Assembly (NCBI RefSeq): GCF_002116905.1
Contig: NZ_CP015118.1
Location: forward strand, 6,262,001-6,326,000
DNA from: Piscinibacter gummiphilus
GTDB lineage: Bacteria; Pseudomonadota; Gammaproteobacteria; Burkholderiales; Burkholderiaceae_C
Reading direction: 5' to 3'
DNA: 64,000 nucleotides
Shown here piece by piece: positions 33,031-41,757 of this stretch. The notes under the pieces are model-generated. The model saw only the letters and a list, made by a program, of their open reading frames with translations, did no database searches and had not been told where the DNA came from. The first letter of the stretch is position 1, and each line of letters begins with the position of its first letter. A program made the position numbers and the translations under genes.

Positions 33031-33824
33031 GCGCGCGCCGCCTCCTGGCCGGTGTCGTGCTGGCCGGCCTCATCCTGGCCCTCGCGATCGCCACCGCCCC
33101 CGCCCACGCCGGCCAGACCTGCGAGCAGAAGGCCCCGGACACCCAGGCCCTCACCCGCGGCCTGGCGCTGGCCGGGAAGGTGGAGCAGCACCTGAAGGGC
33201 AGCGGCGCCGACGTGGTGGTCATCGCCCGCGTGGGCCAGGACCTGCGCGAGTACGGCCAGCGCTACTCCCACCTCGGCTTCGCGTACCGCGACGGCGACG
33301 TGTGGCGCGTGGTGCACAAGCTCAACGAATGCGGCACCGACACCTCGGCGATCTTCCGCCAGGGCCTCGGCGAGTTCTTCCTCGACGACCCGTTCGACTA
33401 CGAGGCCGGCATCGTCGTGCCGAAGCCCGAGGTGCAGGCGCACCTGCTGGCGGTGCTGCGCGACAACGGCCGCCTCTCCCGCCTGCACACGCCCGAGTAC
33501 AGCATGCTGGCCTACGCCTGGGGCAAGAAGTACCAGCAGTCGAACCAGTGGGCGATCGAGACGCTGGCCATGGCCGAGGACGGCGACGCCAGCAACCGCA
33601 GCCGCGCCCAGTCGTGGCTGAACCTCAAGGGCTACCAGCCGGGCACGATCCACCTGTCGACCTTCCAGCGCCTCGGTGCCCGGGTCACCCAGGCCAACAT
33701 CGCGTTCGACGACCACCCCGACAAGTACCGCTACAGCGGCCGCATCTACACGGTGACCGCCGATTCCGTGTTCCTGTGGCTCGAACGCAGCGGCCTCGGG
33801 TCCCGCCCCATCGCGATCCGCTGA
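33027..33824 (+). CDS. DUF2145 family exported protein
   Basis: The protein has 265 residues. A signal peptide (LAGVVLAGLILALAIATAPAHA) is followed by QTCEQKAPDTQALTRGLALAGKVEQHL. RVGQDLREYGQRYSHLGFAYRDGDVWRVVHKLNECG is the DUF2145 core, with NTPEYSMLAYAWGKKYQQSNQW further on. The SHLGFA and Cys/Asn arrangement recalls NlpC/P60-like or cysteine-hydrolase folds, but this is not proven. It overlaps the preceding small gene by four bases and is likely envelope-located. Confidence 0.82.
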   Translation: MSARRLLAGVVLAGLILALAIATAPAHAGQTCEQKAPDTQALTRGLALAGKVEQHLKGSGADVVVIARVGQDLREYGQRYSHLGFAYRDGDVWRVVHKLNECGTDTSAIFRQGLGEFFLDDPFDYEAGIVVPKPEVQAHLLAVLRDNGRLSRLHTPEYSMLAYAWGKKYQQSNQWAIETLAMAEDGDASNRSRAQSWLNLKGYQPGTIHLSTFQRLGARVTQANIAFDDHPDKYRYSGRIYTVTADSVFLWLERSGLGSRPIAIR

Positions 33825-33872
33825 TTCGGTGCTACAACCCTTCCCGAACCGTCGCCGCCCCGAGGAATCCGC

Positions 33873-35777
33873 TTGAGCCACGCCCCGCACCCGAACCAGT
33901 TCGCCCTGCTGTCCCAGCGGCGTTTCGCGCCGTTCTTCTGGACGCAGTTCCTCGGCGCCGGCAACGACAACCTCTTCAAGTTCGCGCTCACCGTGATGGT
34001 GACGTACCAGATCCAGGTCGCCTGGCTGGCGCCGGAGATGGCCGGGCTCGTGATCGGGGCGCTGTTCATCCTGCCGTTCCTGCTGTTCTCGGCCACCAGC
34101 GGCCAGCTCGCCGACAAACACGACAAGGCCGCGCTGATCCGCTTCGTCAAGAACTTCGAGATCGCCGTGATGGCCATCGCGGCCTGGGGCTTCGTCACGC
34201 ACAACGTGCCGGTGCTCCTTGGCTGCGTGTTCCTGATGGGCCTGCATTCCACGCTGTTCGGTCCCGTGAAGTTCGCGTACCTGCCGCAGCACCTCGACGA
34301 GCGCGAGCTCACCGGCGGCAACGGCATGGTCGAGATGGGCACCTTCGTGTCCATCCTGCTCGGCAACGTGGCCGGCGGCCTGCTGATCGCGATGCCCGAG
34401 GTGGGTGCCACCTGGGTCGCGGTGGCCTGCGTCGCACTCGCCGTGCTCGGGCGCGTGCTGTCGCAGGCGGTGCCGGTGTCGCCGTCCACCGACCCGGGCC
34501 TGCGCATCAACTGGAACCCCGTCACCGAGACCGTGCGCAACCTCAAGCTCGCGCACGGCAACCTCGTGGTGTTCCGCTCGCTGCTGGGCATCTCGTGGAT
34601 GTGGTTCTTCGGCGCCGTGTTCCTGTCGCAGTTCCCGTCGTTCGCCAAGGAAGTGCTGCATGGCGACGAGCAGGTGGCCTCGCTGCTGCTCGTGGTGTTC
34701 TCGGTAGGCATCGGCGTGGGCTCGCTGCTGTGCGAGGTGCTGTCGCGCCGCCACGTCGAGATCGGCCTCGTGCCGCTCGGCGCCATCGGCATGAGCGTGT
34801 TCGCCATCGACCTGTACTTCGCGTCGCGCGGGCTGCCGCCCGCCAGCGGGCTCTCGCTGTCGGCCTTCGTCGCGCAGCCGGCCCACTGGCGCGTGATGGC
34901 GGACCTGGCGCTGCTGTCGCTGTTCGCCGGCCTCTACAGCGTGCCGATGTATGCGCTGATCCAGCTGCGCTCGGCGCCCACGCACCGCGCCCGCATCATC
35001 GCGGCCAACAACATCCTCAACGCGCTGTTCATGATCGTGAGCTCCATCGCGGTGGGGCTGCTGCTGCACTTCGGCGCCACCATCCCGCAGGTCTTCCTGA
35101 TCGTGGGCATCGCCAACGCCATCGTCGCGGGCTACATCTTCCTGCTGCTGCCCGAGTACCTGCTGCGCTTCGTCGCCTTCGTGGTGACGCGCCTCATCTA
35201 CCGCTTCAAGGTGCGCGGCGACGAGCACCTGCCGGTCGAGGGCGCGGCCATCCTCGTGTGCAACCACGTGAGCTTCATCGACGCCGTGGTGCTGATGGGC
35301 GCGAGCCCGCGGCCGGTCGTGTTCATCATGGACCACCGCATCTTCAACCTGCCGGTGCTGGGCGCGATGTTCCGCCTGCTCAAGGCCATACCGATCGCCT
35401 CGCAGCGCGAGAACCCCGCGGTGTACGAGGCCGCCTTCGCCCGCGCCGCCGCCCACCTCGACGACGGGGACCTGGTCTGCATCTTCCCCGAGGGCGCCAT
35501 CACGAAGGACGGCGAGCTGGGCGAGTTCAAGGCCGGCGTGATGAAGCTGCTGGAGCGCAACCCGGTGCCGGTGATCCCGATGGCGCTGCAGAACCTGTGG
35601 GGCTCGTTCTTCTCGCGTGTGGAGCGCGGCACCGCGATGGTCCGCCCGTTCCGCCGCGGTTTCTGGAGCCGCGTGGGGCTCGTGGCGGGCGAGCCGGTCC
35701 CGGCCGCCGCGGTCACGCCCGCCGCGCTGCGCAGCCGGGTGAGCGAACTGCTGGCCAGCCCCCCGTACCCGCGCTGA
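33873..35777 (+). CDS. MFS transporter fused to a 1-acylglycerol-3-phosphate acyltransferase-type domain
   Basis: The protein has 634 residues and starts at TTG behind GAGGAA. The first 420 residues form a 12-segment major-facilitator half (FFWTQFLGAGNDNLFKFALTVMVTYQ is the LplT-type opening). The C-terminal 200 residues carry PlsC motifs: CNHVSFIDAVVLMG for NHX4D and FPEGAITKDGELGEFKAGVM for substrate binding. It should import lysophospholipid and re-acylate it. Family members often also carry an AMP-ligase domain; that third domain is absent here. Confidence 0.88.
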   Translation: MSHAPHPNQFALLSQRRFAPFFWTQFLGAGNDNLFKFALTVMVTYQIQVAWLAPEMAGLVIGALFILPFLLFSATSGQLADKHDKAALIRFVKNFEIAVMAIAAWGFVTHNVPVLLGCVFLMGLHSTLFGPVKFAYLPQHLDERELTGGNGMVEMGTFVSILLGNVAGGLLIAMPEVGATWVAVACVALAVLGRVLSQAVPVSPSTDPGLRINWNPVTETVRNLKLAHGNLVVFRSLLGISWMWFFGAVFLSQFPSFAKEVLHGDEQVASLLLVVFSVGIGVGSLLCEVLSRRHVEIGLVPLGAIGMSVFAIDLYFASRGLPPASGLSLSAFVAQPAHWRVMADLALLSLFAGLYSVPMYALIQLRSAPTHRARIIAANNILNALFMIVSSIAVGLLLHFGATIPQVFLIVGIANAIVAGYIFLLLPEYLLRFVAFVVTRLIYRFKVRGDEHLPVEGAAILVCNHVSFIDAVVLMGASPRPVVFIMDHRIFNLPVLGAMFRLLKAIPIASQRENPAVYEAAFARAAAHLDDGDLVCIFPEGAITKDGELGEFKAGVMKLLERNPVPVIPMALQNLWGSFFSRVERGTAMVRPFRRGFWSRVGLVAGEPVPAAAVTPAALRSRVSELLASPPYPR

Positions 35778-35787
35778 CGCCATCGCC

Positions 35788-36639
35788 ATGGCCCGCGACC
35801 GCTTCAAGGGCAGGGTGGCCGCCATCACCGGTGCGGCGTCCGGGATGGGCCGCGCGCTCGCGGTGGAACTGGCGCGGCGCGGTTGCCACCTCGCGCTGTC
35901 CGACATCGACGATGCGGGCCTCGCCGAAACCGCGCGCATCGCTGCGTCCGGTGGTGTCACGCTGACCCTCGCGCACGTCGACACCGCCGACCGCGACGCG
36001 GTGTTCGCGTGGGCCGACGACGTGGTGCGCAAGCACGGCCGCGTGAACTTCGTGTTCAACAACGCCGGGGTGAGCCTGAGCGCCCCGCTCGCCGAGGTGG
36101 CCCAGGCCGACTTCGACTGGATCATGAACATCAACTTCTGGGGCGTGGTGTGGGGCACGCAGGCCTTCCTGCCGCACCTCACCGCCTCGGGCGAGGGGCA
36201 CGTGGTCAACACCTCGAGCCTGTTCGGGCTGATGTCGATCCCGCTCAACGGGCCGTACAACGCGACGAAGTTCGCGGTGCGCGGCTACACCGAGGCGCTG
36301 CGCATGGAGCTGGAGTCGATCCGCTCGTGCGTGAGCGCCACCTGCGTGCACCCGGGCGGCGTGCGCACCGAGATCGCCCGGCGCGCCCGCATCACGCCGG
36401 GCACCGAGGCCTGGACCGGCCAGCCGGTGGAGAAGGCCCGCCGCACGTTCGACCGGCTGCTGAACGCCACCTCGTCGCACGCGGCCGCGCAGCGCATCCT
36501 GCTGGGCGTCGAGCGCAACGAGCGGCGCGTGCTGGTGGGGCGCGATGCCTGGTGGGCCGACAAGGTCGTGCGCCTGTTCGGGTCGGGCTACCAGCGCCTG
36601 GTGGTGCGGGCCGCCATGAACTTCAGGCGGCGGCGCTGA
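35788..36639 (+). CDS. Short-chain dehydrogenase/reductase
   Basis: The protein has 283 residues. TGAASGMGRALA binds the cofactor, NNAGVSLSAP is the NNAG motif, Ser is in VVNTSSLFG, and the catalytic Tyr/Lys pair is in YNATKFAV. The C-terminal part (after 190) has ARRARITPG and an amphipathic tail, as in membrane-associated SDRs acting on lipids or sterols. It follows the transporter-acyltransferase gene after 10 bases, which hints at a lipid substrate. It overlaps the convergent STM4011-like gene by 17 bases. Confidence 0.92.
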   Translation: MARDRFKGRVAAITGAASGMGRALAVELARRGCHLALSDIDDAGLAETARIAASGGVTLTLAHVDTADRDAVFAWADDVVRKHGRVNFVFNNAGVSLSAPLAEVAQADFDWIMNINFWGVVWGTQAFLPHLTASGEGHVVNTSSLFGLMSIPLNGPYNATKFAVRGYTEALRMELESIRSCVSATCVHPGGVRTEIARRARITPGTEAWTGQPVEKARRTFDRLLNATSSHAAAQRILLGVERNERRVLVGRDAWWADKVVRLFGSGYQRLVVRAAMNFRRRR

Positions 36640-37477
36640 TCGGGATGCGCGCCAGCACCCCGTCGCCGAACGCCTCGGCGATGGGCAGGTCGCGCCGGTG
36701 CGCGTAGCCGATGAAGCAGTCGCACTTGAACCGGGAGCACGGCCGGGGCGCGAGCATCGCCTCCAGCGGGTCGGTGTAGAGGTTGCCCAGCCGCTGCGGC
36801 ACGAAGTGGCAGCGGCGCACCTCACCGTCCCCATCCACCGACACCACCTCCTCGCCGGCGCGGCAGGCCTTGCCGCGCGAACCGCCGGGGCTGTGTTCGT
36901 GGTGGAACCACGGATCCACCTCATCCAGCCAGGCGAGGTCCTGCGGGGTGTAGTAGCCCGGGCCGCGCCGGTCGTAGGCGTTCAGCCACAGCGGCACACC
37001 TTCCGGCAGCACCGCCTTCAGCGCCAGGATGGCGTCGTAATGTTCGCGCCGGGCCACCACCCCCACCGAGTGGCGCACGCCGAGCGCGGCGAGCCGGGTG
37101 GAGCGGTCGAGGAACCGCTGCAGCGGCACCTCCTCGGGGTGCCACGTGCACCACAGCGACAGCCGGTCGCGCGGCACGTCCTCGAGCCACGCGAGCGGCC
37201 CCGACAGGTTCGTCTGCGCGGCGACCTGCACCACGTGCGGCATCGCCGCGAGCCGGCCCATCGCCTCGCGGTAGTGGCGGCGGATCAGCGCCTCGCCCCA
37301 TGGCGTGAACAGCACGCGGGTGGGTGCCTCGCGGGCTTCGACCCAGCCGACGAAGCGGACCAGCTCCGCCGCGTCGCGCGCGAGGGTCGCGCGGGTGTCG
37401 CGCCGTTTCGCGAACGGGCAGTAGCCGCACGCGTAGTTGCAGCTGGTGAGGCTGCCGCGGTACAGCAGCGTCAGCAT
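36623..37477 (-). CDS. STM4011-family radical SAM protein
   Basis: The protein has 284 residues. The radical SAM cluster motif CNYACGYC (Cys13, Cys17, Cys20) is near the N-terminus. A C-terminal Cys-rich region (CRAGEEVVSVDGDGEVRRC...GNLY...CSRFKCDC) resembles SPASM-type auxiliary iron-sulfur binding. It is the last gene of an overlapping operon with STM4012- to STM4015-like genes, overlapping the previous gene by seven bases. The reaction is not known in any organism that I can name; peptide or protein modification is an inference from the SPASM-like tail. Confidence 0.85.
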   Translation of the reverse strand: MLTLLYRGSLTSCNYACGYCPFAKRRDTRATLARDAAELVRFVGWVEAREAPTRVLFTPWGEALIRRHYREAMGRLAAMPHVVQVAAQTNLSGPLAWLEDVPRDRLSLWCTWHPEEVPLQRFLDRSTRLAALGVRHSVGVVARREHYDAILALKAVLPEGVPLWLNAYDRRGPGYYTPQDLAWLDEVDPWFHHEHSPGGSRGKACRAGEEVVSVDGDGEVRRCHFVPQRLGNLYTDPLEAMLAPRPCSRFKCDCFIGYAHRRDLPIAEAFGDGVLARIPISAAA

Positions 37478-38820
37478 CCGGCGTCCATGCGGCGCGCCAC
37501 GCCGTCCGACACGAGCCAGGGCCCGAGGGTGTCGGCACGCGCGAGGCCGGCGGCCGTCAGCGCCAGCAGACCGCCGTCGTCGCGCGCCAGGCCGCGGACC
37601 GCGAGCTCGGACAGCTGCGGCAGATCGTCGGCCCAGTCCGAGCCGAACCGGGTGCGGTAGTCGGCTGCCACGAGGCCCGGCTGGCTCAGCAGCGACTGGA
37701 TCGCGAACCGCCGGCGCTGCTCCTCGCCGTCCAGCTCGAACCCGTAGTCGACCGTGGCGAAGTGCGCGAGGTCGCCCTCGGCGAACCGTTCGACGATGTC
37801 CCGCGTCGCCACGCGCTCGACCGCGTAGTGCGACGAGTAGTGCAGCCGCGACGTGTACGACCGCGCCCCGGCGCCGAGCCCCACCATGCCGTCCGTCTGG
37901 CAGCTGTACGCCGGCCCCGCGTCGGCCGGGGCGTGCGGAGCCCGGAACATCCGCATCGACACCTGCACGTACCCCGCGGCCGCGAGGCGGTCGCACGCCA
38001 GCGCGTACATCGCGGGCCGGTCGTCCACCGGGTCCGCCGCGCGGCGGATCGCGAGCTTGCCGAGGCCCGTGCGCTCGCGCACGTACAGCGGGTAGAGGTA
38101 GATCTCCTCCGGCGCGAGCGCCAATGCGCTGTCGAGCGACGACGCCCAGCTCGCGAGGGTCTGGCCGGCGATGCCGTAGATCAGGTCGAGGTTGAGCACC
38201 GGGAAGCCCGCGCGGCGGATGGCCTCGACCGCCGCGATCACCGTGGCGTTCTGCTGCGGCCGGGCCAGTGCCCGCACCTCCGCGTCCGAGAAGCTCTGCA
38301 CGCCCATGCTCACGCGGTCCACGCCCATCGTCCGGCACACGGCCAGCCGGTCGGTGGTCACCGTCTCGGGAGACACCTCGATGCCCGACGGCGTGTCCTC
38401 CAGGTCGATGCCGAGCCGCTGCGACAGCGCGCCGTAGAGCCGTTCGAGTTGCGCGGCCGACAGGTACGACGGGGTGCCCCCGCCCAGCGCGAGCCGCACG
38501 AAGCGGCGTTCGCCGAGGGCCTCGTCCACCGCCTGCATCTGGCGCACCACGGCGGCCACGTAGCGGTCCACGAGGTCATCGTGAGGCTGCGCCATCGCGA
38601 ACAGGTTGCAGAAGCCGCAGCGCATCGAGCAGAACGGCACGTGGACGTAGGCGAACAGCGCGCTGCGGTCCTCGCCCGCCCACACGTCGGCGAGCGCCCG
38701 CGGCGCCGCGAGCGGCCGGTACGCGCTCTTGTGCGGGTACGAGTACGAGTACGCCTGGTACGGGCCGCGGCGGAGCAGCGCGTCGAGCGAGGAGGGTGCG
38801 GCGGTCGGCACGGCGCTCAT
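37471..38820 (-). CDS. STM4012-family radical SAM protein (HemN-like)
   Basis: The protein has 449 residues. AYVHVPFCSMRCGFCN carries the cluster Cys64, Cys68 and Cys71. LALGGGTPSYL, VDRVSMGVQSFSDAEVRALARPQ, LDLIYGIAGQTLASW and a HemN-like C-terminal domain follow. The family resembles coproporphyrinogen dehydrogenase, but its position in this cluster argues for another substrate. It overlaps STM4013-like by four bases and STM4011-like by seven. Confidence 0.88.
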   Translation of the reverse strand: MSAVPTAAPSSLDALLRRGPYQAYSYSYPHKSAYRPLAAPRALADVWAGEDRSALFAYVHVPFCSMRCGFCNLFAMAQPHDDLVDRYVAAVVRQMQAVDEALGERRFVRLALGGGTPSYLSAAQLERLYGALSQRLGIDLEDTPSGIEVSPETVTTDRLAVCRTMGVDRVSMGVQSFSDAEVRALARPQQNATVIAAVEAIRRAGFPVLNLDLIYGIAGQTLASWASSLDSALALAPEEIYLYPLYVRERTGLGKLAIRRAADPVDDRPAMYALACDRLAAAGYVQVSMRMFRAPHAPADAGPAYSCQTDGMVGLGAGARSYTSRLHYSSHYAVERVATRDIVERFAEGDLAHFATVDYGFELDGEEQRRRFAIQSLLSQPGLVAADYRTRFGSDWADDLPQLSELAVRGLARDDGGLLALTAAGLARADTLGPWLVSDGVARRMDAGC

Positions 38821-39629
38821 GGCGGGTCGAGGAAGAAGTGGCCGTAGGGCACGGTCCACACGCTCTCGTGGGCGAGGCGGTGGCCCGAGAACCCGTCGTC
38901 GCCATAGGCCGAGCCGTGGTCGGAGCAGACGATGGCGAAGGTGGGCGCACGTGCACGGCACGCGTCGAACAGCGGCGCGAGCGCCCCGTCCACGTAGCGC
39001 AGCGCGGCGGCGTGGCTCTCCAGCGAATCGGCGTCGGCGCCCGGCAGGTGCGCGCGGTTGGGCGAATGGACGGCCGACACGTTGATGAACAGGAACACGC
39101 GGCCCGGCAACGCCTGCAACCGCGCGCACGCGAGCGCCACCTGGCGTTCGGTGGAATGGCGGTGGCCGACGCCCATCGCCGGGTTCCAGTGGCTCTCGGC
39201 GAACAGGTCGGGCAGCACGCACCCGAGGGCGGTCTGGCGGTTGAAGAAGCCCACGCCGCCGATGCACACCGTGTGGTACCCGCGCGCGGCGAGTCCTTGG
39301 ACCACCGTGGCTTCCTCGAACACGCAGGTGGACGCCGACGTGGTCTCGCTGCCGCGGAAGGCGGTGGCGAACAGGCGCGGGTGGCGGCCCGGCCGGTCCG
39401 GCGTGGGCAGGAAGCCCGAGAAGAAGGCGTGGTGCGCCGCGTAGGTGAAGCTGCCCGGCGTGTGGCGGCGCGCCCAGCCCGACGGCGGCAGGTGGCGCGC
39501 GAACACCGGCAGTTCGCCCCGCTCGTAGCAGCCCTGGGCCACGTCGAACCGGAGGGTGTCGAGGGTGATGAACACGAGGTCGTGCGAGCCCACGACCGCG
39601 TTCATGTCGGGCACGGGGAACGCGCTCAT
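38817..39629 (-). CDS. STM4013/SEN3800-family alkaline-phosphatase-superfamily hydrolase
   Basis: The protein has 270 residues. LVFITLDTLRFDVAQGCYERGELP carries the metal-binding Asp and the nucleophile Thr region of sulfatase/alkaline phosphatase enzymes. AIVCSDHGSAYGDDGFSGHR carries the Asp-His metal pair. It is cytoplasmic, with no signal peptide. The phosphoester or sulfoester substrate is unknown. The ATG at 39629 overlaps the preceding stop by four bases. Confidence 0.85.
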   Translation of the reverse strand: MSAFPVPDMNAVVGSHDLVFITLDTLRFDVAQGCYERGELPVFARHLPPSGWARRHTPGSFTYAAHHAFFSGFLPTPDRPGRHPRLFATAFRGSETTSASTCVFEEATVVQGLAARGYHTVCIGGVGFFNRQTALGCVLPDLFAESHWNPAMGVGHRHSTERQVALACARLQALPGRVFLFINVSAVHSPNRAHLPGADADSLESHAAALRYVDGALAPLFDACRARAPTFAIVCSDHGSAYGDDGFSGHRLAHESVWTVPYGHFFLDPP

Positions 39630-40711
39630 GCGGCCTCCAGCGCGGCATCCCACGGGTCGCGGCCGCCCCAGCGCAGGCCGGGCAGCAGGTCACCGAAGGC
39701 GTTGGCTTCCAGCACGTGGGCACGCGGGCCGTGCACGACGAGGTCGAACCCGATCACGCCGCTGCCGCCGAACACCGCGGCCGCGCGGCGCACCGTGTCC
39801 TCGGCGAGCCGGATCTCGGAGACGTCGAGCAGGTCGGCCGGATCCGCCCGGCGGCTGTCGAGGTGCAGGTTCGTCACGGTGCGTTCCCCGATGCGCGCCA
39901 CGCGGTGCGCGGGCGCGCCGCGCAGCGCCAGCAGGCGCAGGTCGAAGTGGCCGGCCCCGGCCCGCGGCTTCGGCACCCAGGCCTCCGCATAGGCGCCCTG
40001 GGCGGCCACGAGGTCCATCACCCGCCGCACCTCGTCGGGCCGGTGGTACGACCGCACGCGCTTGACGTTGAAGAGCCGCGGGGCGCCGCCCCCGCCGTGC
40101 ACCAGGTGCGCGGACGTGGTGGCCGACACCTGACCCCGGCGGTTGCGGCGGAACGCCACGACACCGGCGGCCGACGACCCGAAGCGCGCCTTCAGCCACC
40201 CGCGGTCGAGTCCCGCGGCGTCGAGCCGCGCGACGAACGCGGCATGGTCCGCCACCGGTCCCAGCAGCCGCGGCACCGGCACGCCAGCGGCCTGCAGTCG
40301 CTGCTGGCATTCGAGCTTGTCGGTCATCGCGAGGATGTCGGCGGGCGGGTTCACCGGCCGGGCGCCGGGCGCCTGCGCGAGGGTGGCGGCCAGCCGGTCC
40401 ATCGCGTCGGAGAACCCCGCGAACCAGAGGTCGGTGCCCGCGAGTTCGCCCGGTTCGGCCGGCGGCGGCACGGGGCGCCCGAGCCGCTCCGCGCCCCGGG
40501 CGACGAGGGCGTGGTGCACCTCCGCGTCGTCGCCCGGCGGTTCCACCTTGAACACACACGGCGCCGACAACGCCGCCGCGAGGCACGCCGGGTCGCGCAG
40601 CCAATCGCGCCAGGCCACCAGCACCGGGGCCGGACGGCCGACACGCTCGCAGGCATCACGCAGCCCGCGCGTGCGCTTGCTGCCGGCCACGCCCAGCACC
40701 ACCCACCGCAT
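39626..40711 (-). CDS. STM4014-family ATP-grasp-like protein
   Basis: The protein has 361 residues. A small N-terminal alpha/beta part precedes an ATP-grasp-like body: MTDKLECQQRLQAAGVPVPRLLG, WLKARFGSSAAGVVAFRR with a nucleotide-binding Lys, EAWVPKPRAGAGHFDLRLLAL, and VIGFDLVVHGPRAHVLEANAFGDL with acidic metal ligands. ATP-grasp enzymes join a carboxylate to an amine or thiol. The start at 40711 gives an AGGA spacing of five; an ATG six bases earlier overlaps the site. Confidence 0.83.
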   Translation of the reverse strand: MRWVVLGVAGSKRTRGLRDACERVGRPAPVLVAWRDWLRDPACLAAALSAPCVFKVEPPGDDAEVHHALVARGAERLGRPVPPPAEPGELAGTDLWFAGFSDAMDRLAATLAQAPGARPVNPPADILAMTDKLECQQRLQAAGVPVPRLLGPVADHAAFVARLDAAGLDRGWLKARFGSSAAGVVAFRRNRRGQVSATTSAHLVHGGGGAPRLFNVKRVRSYHRPDEVRRVMDLVAAQGAYAEAWVPKPRAGAGHFDLRLLALRGAPAHRVARIGERTVTNLHLDSRRADPADLLDVSEIRLAEDTVRRAAAVFGGSGVIGFDLVVHGPRAHVLEANAFGDLLPGLRWGGRDPWDAALEAA

Positions 40712-40728
40712 CGCCATCCTGGCCGCGG

Positions 40729-41643
40729 TTACTCGCCGACCGCGACGTAGCGGTCCTCGTCGTCCGGGGCCTGGGCGTCGTCGAGCACGACCCCGGGCAC
40801 CGCGGCGCGCAGCCGCTCCTGCAGGGCCGGGCTGATGTAGTGGTGGCTCAGGTCCACCACGGGCACGCGGGCGACGTGAGCGCTGCCGCACAGCGCCTCG
40901 GCGCCCGCGTCGCCCAGCGTGCCGAGCGACAGGTCCAGCTTCTGCAGGCCGGCCACCCACGCCTCGCCGGCGAGCCATTTCGCCACGTCGTCGGCGATCT
41001 CCGCATCGCGCAGGCCGAGGGTCTTCAGCGCCGGCCCGCGCAGCGCGGCGACGACACGTCGGACCAGGTCGACGTCGCCATCGAACCCGTAGTCGTCGGT
41101 GCCGAGCCAGAGTTCGAGGGTTTCGAGCTTCGGCAGCGACGATGCGCCGAGGGCCTCGCTGATCTCCCGGGGCAGGCCGCCGCACTCGATCGCCAGCTCG
41201 CGCAGCGCGTCGTGGCGGAAGGCCGGCAGCTCGAGCGACGTGGACCCGCGGATGCGCAGCACCTCGAGGCCGGTGAACGCGGTCAGCAGCGGGCCGTAGT
41301 CGCCCTGGATGATCCACGAGATCTCGCACTCCTCGTAGGTCATGTCGCCGACGAACAGCGCCTTCAGCGCGGGCAGTTCGGCCGCGCGTTCGATCAGCAC
41401 CTCGAGGAACGGCGTGGGACCTTCGTCGTGGGCCTCGCCCCAGGCGCCGATCACGAGGGCCTGGAGCGACGCCGTGTCGGCCGCGTCGAGGTACGCCGTC
41501 AGGCGCTCGGCCATGGTGCCTTCGTCGTCGTAGTCCATGCTCAGGCGGTGCACCTGGCCAGGCTGGTGCACCACGGGCTCGCCGGGTTTCCAGTCGATGA
41601 CCTGGAGGCCTGCAAACCGCTCGGTGCGTTCGGAGATCGTCAT
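40729..41643 (-). CDS. STM4015-family leucine-rich repeat protein
   Basis: The protein has 304 residues, first in the operon. It has a run of leucine-rich repeats in the central and C-terminal region (GLEVLRIRGSTSLELP, LRELAIECGGLP, KLETLELWLGTDDYG, LKTLGLRDAEIADDV, LQKLDLSLGTLGDAG, VVDLSHHYIS). It has no signal peptide or membrane segment. Such cytoplasmic LRR proteins usually bind other proteins; in this cluster it is the likely substrate-recognition or scaffold part, by inference. A GAGGGA site precedes the ATG. Confidence 0.84.
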   Translation of the reverse strand: MTISERTERFAGLQVIDWKPGEPVVHQPGQVHRLSMDYDDEGTMAERLTAYLDAADTASLQALVIGAWGEAHDEGPTPFLEVLIERAAELPALKALFVGDMTYEECEISWIIQGDYGPLLTAFTGLEVLRIRGSTSLELPAFRHDALRELAIECGGLPREISEALGASSLPKLETLELWLGTDDYGFDGDVDLVRRVVAALRGPALKTLGLRDAEIADDVAKWLAGEAWVAGLQKLDLSLGTLGDAGAEALCGSAHVARVPVVDLSHHYISPALQERLRAAVPGVVLDDAQAPDDEDRYVAVGE

Positions 41644-41757
41644 GCCTTCGTTCCCTCGGTGTTGGTGCGAGGACGCGAGAATACCCCGCCGGCATGACAG
41701 CACGCCCGGCACGGCTCGTGCTGCACAATGGGCCCAACCTTCCACGGCGCCCACCCC

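Noticed and set aside
33006..36260. A 1084-residue minus-strand frame across the DUF2145, transporter and SDR genes
   Set aside because: It crosses several well-supported genes and has shadow-type composition.
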